A stretch of 64,000 bases of DNA from Mimachlamys varia. Lineage: Eukaryota; Mollusca; Bivalvia; Pectinida; Pectinidae. The notes below the pieces were generated by a model. It was not told the DNA's origin and ran no database searches. It saw only the letters and a program-made list of their open reading frames with translations. Positions 48,801-60,800 of this stretch are shown in pieces. Each line of letters starts with the position of its first letter. Positions within the stretch are counted from its first letter, which is position 1. Where the stretch lies: the NCBI GenBank assembly GCA_947623455.1, contig OX392534.1:33919426-33983425 (forward strand), in the 5' to 3' direction. A program made the translations under genes and the position numbers.

Positions 48801-51800
48801 ATAGCATAATAGTGCATAAAGAATGAGACCAGGCACAGCTTTTGTGTAAATCTTCTGCCAACACAGATAATTCTACCACTCGGCGTCTTTGTCTCCAGAA
48901 AACCATGGCCAGTTGTGCCGGTACTATATAGGCCTACCTTCCGTTTTTGTTTCTATACTGCTGTCGTCGCTATCAATGTCCAACCATGTGTCGTGATCTT
49001 TTAATCTATTTTTGTTGTTGTTTTGCAAAAGGAGTGGTCGTGACAATATCTTATTTCCTCGTAATCTTGAGTTGAAGACTTGAACCTTCCCCTTTTCATC
49101 TCGCCAATGTTTAATTATATAATTACATCGCGACATATCTCTGTGTACCACAAATTTGACACCCCATTTTCAAATACCGGGTACACAAATATGAAGCTAC
49201 GTCACCACAAAACGAGAATCAAAACTTGTGTTTTACGTAGGGTCGAGCATCCTTAATTCAAGCATTTGTTTTTAAACGCACATGAATTGTTATGTTATGG
49301 TGTCTGCTCGTTTTTCATTAACTTTAATTTGTCCGTCTATTTTCTGCAATTTTTAACTTATCTATATTTTCTAAACATTGGTTTGATTTGACTATATTTG
49401 AAAGAGTTACTGCCCCTTACATACTTCACAATCTAGATCTGTTAGGATATCTTCTCCCACTGTTTTCAGCATTTTCTTTCAAACTTTGAAGGTTTTAACA
49501 CATTAAGACAATGAAAACTGTATTTTCTTTGTGACATATATACTGGTATATGCATTACAATGAAACAATTTTTTTTTTCATATTTCCATGACTTTTGCAT
49601 TCTGATACAATTACATCTTTATATTGGCATAGAATGAATATATATTGTTCTGCCTTGTGACACTCTTGTTTATTCATATCTGAAATACTGAGATAGGAGA
49701 AAAAACCATTTACTGTAGAAGTGTAGCGGAACTGGACTGTATCGATAATTAGCAACCAGGTACTGGTCTGGCTGCTACACTTTCTCTTTCTCCTGTTACA
49801 GAAGTGTGAACAGTGTGAACTCTAGCTCACTATAATTTGAACTGGTGCACTATATTAATGTGAACTATTGTGTAATGAACTCTAGTGCACTACAGTTAAT
49901 GTTATTACATGATTTATTTTCTATGAACGTACTACGATATATTATATTTTCTATGTACATGTAGGAACCAGATATTACATATTTTCTGTGTTTCTTTGTA
50001 GGTACTATGCCTGTTTATGTGGACATGAAGAACTTGTCCAGTATATGTTAGAAAATGGTAATTATGAACTGTAACAACAAACCTGATCCAAATGACCAAA
50101 GTGAGATTGTGCCACTTCAAGTGACTTCAGTGCACCAAGTGTTAATTATTCTCAATCTGTCAGCAATTTTACAAATGACATATAGCCTAGTATTAAATAA
50201 ATACTGGCCAAATTGGAACAGACTTATTTTTTAATTGGCGAACTTTGATTATTTTTTTGCGATATAACAGTTGATTTTTTTTCTAGGTGCTCGGTGTGAG
50301 GCTAACACCTTTGATGGCGAGCGCTGTTTGTATGGAGCTTTAACTGATAGGATTCGGAACCTCCTCAAGCAGTACAAGGTCATCTCCTCTAAACAGTTGC
50401 GACGAGATCTGTATGAGGAGTTCCTTCGAAGGTAAGTAACATGTTTTAATTTCCTGCAGAAGGAAATATCTCAAAAAACCTATGCTTCTTGTTATTTTAT
50501 GTGACTAGCTAGTCATAATCAGTAACCAGTATGAAATAAATTGAACACTGCTCCTGAATTTGTCTTACACAAGTCTTCTCACATTTTAAATACTTTCCAT
50601 TTTGCCTTTTTATACATATAAGGGTCCATATATCGATTGACTTGTATCAGTACTGTGGTTCTGTATGCTGTATCTATAAATAATGTACTATAATCTATGT
50701 GTATGCTGTATCCATACTGCTATGTGCTGTATCTGTAATGTATTTGTGTATGCTGTATCTTTACTCTAATATATACTTGTGTACTATGCTGTATCTGTAC
50801 TGTACTACTTGTGTATGCTGTATCTGTACAGTAATCTATATTTCTGTGTGCTGTATCTGTACTGTACTTGTGTATGCTGTAAGTTATTCTTCTGTGTGCT
50901 GTATCTGTACTGTAATCTATAATTCTGTTAGCTGTATCTGTACTGTAAATCTGTTAGCTGTAATGTACTACTTGTGTATGCTGTATTTGTACTATAATTT
51001 ATGATTCTGTTAGCTGTATATGTAATGTACTTGTGTTAAATTAGCTGTACTTGTACTGTAATTTATAATTTTGTTAGCATATCTGTACTGTACTTGTGTT
51101 AGCTGTATCTTTACTGTGATCTATATTTCTGTGTGATGTACCTGTATTGTACTTGTGTTTGCTGTGTCTGTACTGTAATATATAATTCTGTTTGCTGTAT
51201 CTGTACTGTGATCTATATTTCTGTGTGTTGTATCTGTATTGTATTTGTGTATGCTGAATCTGTACTGTGATCTATATTTCTGTGTGTTGTATCTGTATTG
51301 TACTTGTGTTTGCTGTATCTGTACTGTAATATATACTTCTTTGTGATGTACCTGTAATGTACTTGTGTTTGCAGTATCTGTACTGTAATGTATAATTCTG
51401 TTTGCTGTATCTGTACTGTAATATATAATTCTGTTTGCTGTATCTGTACAGTAATATATAATTCTGTTTGCTGTATCTGTACTGTAATATATAATTCTGT
51501 TTGCTGTATCTGTATAGTAATATATAATTCTGTTTGCTGTATCTGTACTGTAGACTGTTGGAGGATGGTGTTTACAGTGACGTAACATTCTACGTACATA
51601 ATGAGACGTTCCAGGTCCACCGCTGTATACTGGCAGCTAGATGTGAATACTTCGCCACCATGTTCAAAACAAAATGGCTGGGGCGGCGTGTCATCACACT
51701 AAAACATGCCCTGGTAAGATCTTCACTGTACTAACACATATATACTACGTATTAAGATAATTAGTTGTGTGTTGGGAAATCTGATGGATATTTGTCCAAA

Positions 51801-54800
51801 CATAGCTTAAAAGAGAAACATTCTATCCATTTCCTGAATTCAGATCTTCACCATTAAATCATCTGAAGAACATTTTTGATTTGGACTGCTAAAATCTAGA
51901 CATATAAGTCATTTTACACTATGACAATAAATATTTGAGTATAACGATATAAGTATGTAGAACGGTTCCTTTATACTTGTGTAATTAATGTGTATTAATT
52001 CTATTTTGAGATGGAAGGGGATACAGTTTACTTACATCTGTTTGGATCATTATGATCATTGATGACTTGAGGACCTGAAACCAGCTACTGAAGGTCTCGG
52101 TCAGGTCAGATAATGACCAGTAGCTATAGCTGGTCAAGGATGCGAACCTCATGTTCATTACAGGAGTATAAACTGTTTTATTATACTGACACAAATACAC
52201 AATGTACATTTAATGAATACTCTTTAAACTTCTACAAGGTTTCGGGCGGCTTTTGACTGCACTGTTCCAAATTGTAATCAAATAAAAGTTTGACGTTATA
52301 TCATGTAGAGAATTATTCTGGTGTATGACTTTTCATAATAATTGGGGCAAACTTTGTGATGCCATAACGTAAGTTGATGGGTGATTTTCTGGCATTGAAA
52401 CTTACCAAACTGTCTTCGTTTTGTTTTTACGTACAAATCCTGCCGTGGTAACTTAACGGCACCTGTCAAAAGTTTCTAACCGTGTTACTAGCTAATACCA
52501 AGATATGTATACCCTGCACACTTTTACACCAAGTGATGTTGTCTTTGACAACGTTTCCCCCAAAAATTACTGATATTTAAACCCAAATTAGCTTAGTTAA
52601 GGTCAATAAATATTGACGAGATTATAAAAAAATTGCGACACGTGCAACAAGACTTTACAGTTCGTCGGTCATAAACTGCTAATAGAAGCTCATTAGAACT
52701 TGTGTTTATTTATTGTACTTGACATGCCTACTTTAAATAAGACTTATCTTAAACCGTTGGACATAAGTGATTTTGGCACAAGAATCGTCCAATACAAAAG
52801 AAAAGAAAAAGAAAATAGTAACAACATTGCTTTCAGTGGTATCTATTTCTGGAATATGTAAACATACACCTTTATAATGAAGGCAAATATAAACAAGTTT
52901 AAAGTTAAATGTATTGTTTTGTCTGATGATCTCGTTCAGTTATTGGCATTCGTGAATAGATTTTAAAAAAATGAATTTCATTTGTTTTTCTCTTGAACTA
53001 ATATTCTTCTTGTATAGCATATGAAGGAAGAAGTATGGGTATATATAAGGTAAACGTAGATGAATTAGTTCTTCTTAAAATCAATTATCTAAAGACGACT
53101 TTGTTTCACCAAAAATGGAGGCATAAAATATCAGTTTGGCGACACAAACTTTTCATTGCAAAACCAGATGGTGACACAGAAAATTTTCTTAATGTAAGCC
53201 CTGTTATGTCAATCATGGTTTGGGTTTTTGAGCAGTTTTGATAAATGTGTTCACCATACAATTTTTTTTAATCAAACAGGTTTTACCTGTGGCCTTCAAG
53301 TCAATCATGCAATACCTGTACACTGGTAAGTCCCTTTATAGAGAATTTTTTTTATTTGATTAATTTAAAGATCCTTGAAAGATTTTATGATAATTGATAA
53401 TGTCATGCCTCATGTACAATGTGAAAAATGTTACTTTCCTGGAATGAGTTGTCATTGGTATTTATTCACATGTGTTTTTTACTGTTTTAAATTAATGTTA
53501 CAGTTGAGAGCCTTTTATATATGATAATATCCAGGTCAGGCCTTTCTATGCCTCACTGTGACAGACTGCTCCCAGTTTTTTCCATGAGCAGCTCTTCTGT
53601 ATTTTAATTGAAAAAGGATAATTGTAATCATCATAAAACAGACAAACCAATCATGATAACAATAGTGTTGTACATGTAGTTTGTTGCTGTTATGCCAATT
53701 ATGTAGTACCTAGTTATAGGTTGAATACATTATATGTTTGTTGTCTGATGTGCCTTCTGCCCTGGTAATTACAGAATTAATAGTTTGCACACAGAAGCTG
53801 CAAACTACAATTCTTTCATGCAAGATAGATTTTATAGACTCAATGTGGTAATTCCTAAATTAAATACAATATGGCTAGATTTTGATGTTCTATGGCTCCG
53901 ATGTATATCTGGGAGATGTTGTACAGTGCACTCCTCTTTATATCATGTTGCATTTGTCAGACAAAAACATAATATTAACAGGAATGTGACATTAAGAGAA
54001 ATATGTTTTTTCCCACTAAATCTAGCGCATTTCCATTCTCCATAACTAAAAGTAAGCTATTTAATGTACATATGAAAATCTTTCAATATATTGATAACAT
54101 TATTTCAATTGAAAATAATTTTGGGGGATATTTGTTATTTTCTATGCAACAGTTTGTACAAGTTGTATCTGAAATCAATGAAAATTACATCATTTTCTGG
54201 ATATTTTATGTGATTGGTTAAGAAAAACATGATATTAAGAGGAATTCACCTCAAAATACATGATATTAACCAAATAAAATTACATGGATTATATAGAGAG
54301 AAAAATGGTGCTTGAGAAAAACATGATATAAAGAGGAATGTGATATTAACAGGAGTGATATTAAGTGGAGTGCACTGTATTTCTATTGTAAGGCTGCCTG
54401 GACACTCACATTGACAATGTAGAAGACTGTTTGAGATTGGCCAAGCAGTGTCGTCTGCAAACACTGATGGATGAGATTGATGACCGCTACAAAAGATTCC
54501 GATCCTTTGGTAGGTTCCTAGACCTGTTACAATATTGAATCTAATTATCACAAGGTGATATCATTTCCTGACGGGAGTGTATAAGTATACTGTATAGATA
54601 TTACAAACCTGATAGGGGAAGTAAGTACAACCCTGCTGGTTGGGGATCGAGGACAAACAATTTTGTTCTGTCACTCGATCACTGCTGGTATCAAAAGAGG
54701 AAATTAATGTGGGAAACCCTTCTGAATTTGGGGATTTGCTTTTGCGTCCTCAATACAAAATGTACATCACTTTTGATTATTATTGATTGAAACAGCGACT

Positions 54801-57800
54801 ATAGATGATCCTGAAACTTTGTGACATGTTTATAGAAACATTGTTTGTGAAGTAAAACTTTTATGTGTTTGTGTTCATAATACTATTAGACAGCATTAAT
54901 ATTTGCTGCCTGTTATCGGAGTCTCTTGGTTTCTCTCTCCAGAAATGGCAAAGCCAGGTGTCACTGTGACAGCATTAACCATTGAGCCAAGCCTACATAA
55001 CACGAAACTGCAAGAAGACCTCGGCAAGCTTGGTGATTTAGCCCTACCAGACGAGCTCTGTAGTGATGTAAGGTCATCTGAATATTGTGTCAGGGGTCAG
55101 ATAAGAGACCAAGGTCCACGACGAGCTCTGTAGTGATGTAAGGTCATCTGAATATTGTGGCAGGGGTCAAGGGTCAGATAAGTGACCAAGGCCTACAAGA
55201 CGAGCTCTGTAGTGATGTAAGGTCATCTGAATATTGTGGCAGGGGTCAAGGGTTAGATACTTGACCTAGGCCTACCAGACGAGCTCTTTAGGGATATACA
55301 TGTATATAGTTGTCTGAATATTGTGGCAGGGGTCAGGTAAGTGACCCAAGGCCTACCAGATGAGCTCTGTAGTGATGTAAGGTCCTCTCTATCATAGGAT
55401 TTATATCATGCATTATACTTATTAAGGTTTGGTGAAAGAAACTAAGGGAAAAAGTCCTGCAGCTGGTCAATAGTACTTGCAATGGGGAAGACAAGCCAAT
55501 AGAGATATAAAGACATTCAGAAAGACATTAAGTCATTCTCATTAGATTTTGACCTGGATTCGTCTTGTAGCAGTCTCGAACTATGTTAGAGTCTAAAACT
55601 AAAAGGTTGAGTGTAGTGATTCAAACGGGTATACAATGTGTATTATATAAGGTTCTAAGTGTGTCCAAAATTCTTTCAAATCATCAACATGTTGTGCTTG
55701 TTATGAAGTTATAGGAAAAATTAATCACAAAATACCCTGAAAAATAATCACAGAATACCCAGAAAAAATTCTCACAGAATACCCTGAAAAAATAATCACA
55801 GAATACCCTGAAAAAATAATCACAGAATACCCTGAAAAAATAATCACAGAATACCCCGGTAACTGTTCGAGAATGAGAATGGGAACAGTTTCATGTATAC
55901 ATATCCTAGTCTTGTAAAAGAGATTCTGGTAACAAAGGTCTATGAGCTGGGAAATAGGTCTGTGTGCTGGGAAATAGTTCTATGTGATTGGAAATAGGTC
56001 TTTGAGTTGGGAAATAGGTCTATGAGATGGGAAAAGGTCTATGAGCTGGGAAATAGGGCTATGAGATGGAAATAGGGCTATGAGATGGGAAAAGGTCTAT
56101 GAGCTGGGAAATAGGGCTATGAGATGGGAAAAGGTCCATGAGCTGGGAAATAGGTCTATGTGCTGGGAAATAGTTCTATGAGCTAAAAAATTAGTCTTTG
56201 AGATGGGAAAAGGTCTATGAGATGGGAAATAGGTCTTTGAGATGGGAAAAGGTCTATGCGATGGGAAAAGGTCTATGAGATGGGAAAAGGTCTATGAGAT
56301 GGGAAATAGGTCTTTGAGATGGGAAATAGGTCTATGAGATGGGAAAAGGTCTATGAGATGGGAAAAAGTCTATGAGATGGGAATAGGTCTATGAGGTGGG
56401 AAATAGGTCTATGAGATGGGAATAGGTCTATGATGTGGGAAATAGGTCTATGAGATGGGAATAGGTCTATGACGTGGGAAATAGGTCTATGAGATGGGAA
56501 TAAGTCTATGAGATGGGAATAGGTCTATGAGATGGGAATAGGTCTATGAGGTGGGAAATAGGTCTATGAGATGGGAATAGGTCTATGATGTGGGAAATAG
56601 GTCTATGAGATGGGAATAGGTCTATGAGATGGGAAATAGGTCTATGTGCTGGGAAATAGTTCTATGTGATTGGAAATAGGTCTTTGAGTTGGGAAATAGG
56701 TCTATGAGATGGGAAAAGGTCTATGAGCTTGGAAATAGGGCTATGAGATGGAAATAGGGCTATGAGATGGGAAAAGGTCTATGAGCTGGGAAATAGGGCT
56801 ATGAGATGGGAAAAGGTCTATGAGCTGGGAAATAGACCTATGTGCTGGGAAATAGTTCTATGAGCTAAGAAATAAGTCTTTGAGATGGGAAAAGGTCTAT
56901 GCGATGGGAAAAGGTCTATGAGATGGGAAAAGGTCTATGAGATGGGAAAAGGTCTATGAGATGGGAATAAGTCTATGAGATGGGAATAGGTCTATGAGAT
57001 GGGAAATAGGTTTTTGAGATGGGAAATAGGTCTATGAGATGGGAAATAGGTCTATGAGATGGGAATAGGTCTATGACGTGGGAAATAGGTCTATGAGATG
57101 GGAAATAGGTCTATGAGATGGGAATAGGTCTATGAGGTGGGAAATAGGTCTATGAGATGGGAAATAGGTCTATGAGGTGGGAAATAGGTCTATGAGATGG
57201 GAAATAAGTCTATGAGATGGGAATAGGTCTATGAGGTGGGAAATAGGTCTATGAGATGGGAATAGGTCTATGAGGTGGGAAATAGGTCTATGAGATGGGA
57301 AATAGGTCTATGAGATGGGAATAGGTCTATGAGGTGGGAAATAGGTCTATGACATGGGAAATAGGTCTATGAGATGGGAATAGGTCTATGAGGTGGGAAA
57401 TAGGTCTATGAGGTGGGAATAGGTCTATGAGATGGGAAATAGGTCTATGAGATGGGAATAGGTCTATGAGGTGGGAAATAGGTCTATGAGGTGGGAAATA
57501 GGTCTATGAGATGGGAATAGGTCTATGAGGTGGGAAATAGGTCTATGAGATGGGAAATAGGTCTACGAGATGGGAATAGGTCTATGAGGTGGGAATAGGT
57601 CTATGAGGTGGGAAATAGGTCTATGAGATGGGAATAGGTCTATGAGATTGGAAATAGGTCTATGACGTGGGAAATAGGTCTATGAGATGGGAAATAGGTC
57701 TATGACGTGGGAAATAGGTCTATGAGATTGGAAATAGGTCTATGACGTGGGAAATAGGTCTATGAGATGGGAAATACGTCTATGAGATGGGAAATAGGTC

Positions 57801-60800
57801 TATGAGGTGGGAAATAGGTCTATGAGATGGGAAATAGGTCTATGAGATGGGAATAGGTCTATGAGATGGGAAATAGGTCTATGACGTGGGAAATAGGTCT
57901 ATGAGATCGGAAATAGGTCTATGAGATGGGAATAGGTCTATGAGGTGGGAAATAGGTCTATGAGGTGGGAATAGGTCTATGAGGTGGGAAATAGGTCTAT
58001 GAGATGGGAATAGGTCTATGAGATGGGAATAGGTCTATGACGTGGGAAATAGGTCTATGAGATGGGAAATAGGTCTATGAGATGGGAATAGGTCAATGAG
58101 ATGGGAATAGGTCTATGAGATGGGAATAGGTCTATGAGATGGGAATAGGTCTATGAGATGGGAATAGGTCTATGAGATGGGAAATAGGTCTATGAGATGG
58201 GAATAGGTCTATGAGATGGGAAATAAGTCTATGAGATGGGAATAGGTCTATGAGATGGGATATAGGTCTATGAGATGGGAAATAGGTTTATGAGATGGGA
58301 AATAGGTCTATGAGGTGGGAAATAGGTCTATGAGATGGGAAATAGGTCTATGAGATGGGAAATAGGTCTATGAGATGGGAATAGGTCTATGAGATGGGAA
58401 TAGGTCTATGAGGTGGGAAATAGGTCTATGAGATGGGAATAGGTCTATGAGATGGGATATAGGTCTATGAGATGGGATATAGGTCTATGAGGTAGGAAGA
58501 AGGTTCTGTGCCACAAGGTACATATGAGCAAAGCTTATAGAAGACTATAGTAGGCTATTAGCCATCTAAATGGTTTGTGACCTCATTTTGGAGGAAAGAT
58601 TTGTGTCAGTCAGAGTGGAAAATTAAATCACATTAAAAGATCATTGTCATTTATATACATAATCTTGTATACCGGAAACAGCTACAGTTGATTCCTATAT
58701 GCAATGATACATTAATTGATCTTCGGGTTTAATTAAGTGTCAGTTTTGTTATGATATTCTATAAGATTTCAGTGAATTAATGAAATAGGACCAAATATTA
58801 TGGATGATTATGACTGACATGAATTTTTATGCAGATTTACCAGGCATTAGGTGGCCTGCCGTTCGCAGAGTTAGAGGATTTACCTATATACCCAGACATC
58901 TGTTTCATCGTGGAGGGACACAAGTTTCTGTGCCACAAGGTATGAGCAAAGCTTATAGTTACCACAAACAAATGGCCTTGACTTCTTTTCAAGGTCATAG
59001 GGGTCACACATGTGAAAACCATGAAGTAATGTAAAGTTCCTTTAAACAATTGACCTTGACCTACTTCAAGGTCATAGGGGTCAAAATGTAAATGGAGCTT
59101 CTGTTTATTTGATTTTCAATAAAAGTCTACTTGCATCACTATTTCTGTATATTCCATACTAAATGTACATGAAACAATGCTCTCTCTTTCTCTATAGCAC
59201 ATGATGTGTGTTTCTAATCTCTGGTGAGGAGAAGACTAATATAGGCAAAGCCTGTTGTTCAATCCTTTTGGTTCTTGAGTAAAATTTACTGAAATGAAAT
59301 GAGACATGATAAAACGTTAAACAATCTTCTTTTCAATAACCAGAAGGCCAAGATCAGTGCTGAAACTTGGCCAGTAGGTACCTGGGACAGAGAACTGATA
59401 CTTGGCCAGTAGGTACTTGGGACAAAGTACTGATACTTGGCCAGTAGGTAACTAGGACAGAGTACTGATACTTGGCCAGTAGTTACCTGGGACAGAGTAC
59501 TGATACTTGGCCACGCAGTAGGTACCTGGGACAGAGTACTGATACTTGGCCAGTAGGTACCTAGGACAGAGTACTGATACTTGGTCAGTAGGTATCTAGG
59601 ACAGAGTACTGATACTTGGCCAGTAGGTACCTAGGATAGAGTACTGATACTTGGCCAGTAGGTACCTGGGACAGAGTACTGATACTTGGTCAGTAGGTAC
59701 CTAGGACAGAGTACTGATTCTTGGTCAGTAGGTACCTAGGACAGAGTACTGATTCTTGGCCCATAGGTACCTGGGACAGAGTACTGATACTTGGCCAGGA
59801 GGTACCTAGGACAGAGTACTGATTCTTTGCCCGTAGGTACCTAGGACAGAGTACTGATACTTGGCCAGGAGGTACCTAGGACAGAGTACTGATAGTTGGC
59901 CAGTAGGTACATGGGATAGAGTATTGATACTTGACCAGTAGGTACCAGCTAGGATAGAGTACTGATACTTGACCAGTAGGTACATGGGATAGAGTACTGA
60001 TACTTGACCAGTAGGTACATGGGATAGAGTACTGATACTTGACCAGTAGGTACTTAGGATAGAGTACTGATACTTGACCAGTAGGTGCCTGGGACAGAGT
60101 ACTGATACTTGGTCAGTAGGTACCTAGGACAGAGTACTGATTCTTGGCCCATAGGTACCTGGGACAGAGTACTGATTCTTTGCCCGTAGGTACCTAGGAC
60201 AGAGTACTGATACTTGGCCAGGAGGTACCTAGGACAGAGTACTGATAGTTGGCCAGTAGGTACATGGGATAGAGTATTGATACTTGACCAGTAGGTACTT
60301 AGGACAGAGTACTGATACTTGGCCAGTAGGTACCAGCTAGGATAGAGTACTGATACTTGACCAGTAGGTCCATGGGATAGAGTACTGATACTTGACCAGT
60401 AGGTACCTGGGATAGAGTACTGATACTTGACCAGTAGGTACTTAGGATAGAGTACTGATACTTGACCAGTAGTTACCTGGGACAGAGTACTGATACTTGA
60501 CCAGTAGGTACCTGGGACAGAGTACTGATACTTGACCAGTAGGTACTTAGGACAGAGTACTGATACTTGGCCAGTAGGTACCAGCTAGGATAGAGTACTG
60601 ATACTTGACCAGTAGGTCCATGGGATAGAGTACTGATACTTGACCAGTAGGTCCATGGGATAGAGTACTGATACTTGACCAGTAGGTACTTAGGATAGAG
60701 TACTGATACTTGACCAGTAGTTACCTGGGACAGAGTACTGATACTTGACCAGTAGGTACCTGGGACAGAGTACTGATACTTGACCAGTAGGTACCTAGGA

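Noticed and set aside
51121..51620. Repetitive minus-strand frames of 155 and 135 codons (Thr-Asp-Thr-Ala-Asn-Arg repeats)
   Set aside because: They are translations of the 33-bp minisatellite in ABTB1 intron 4 and overlap exon 5 in antisense.
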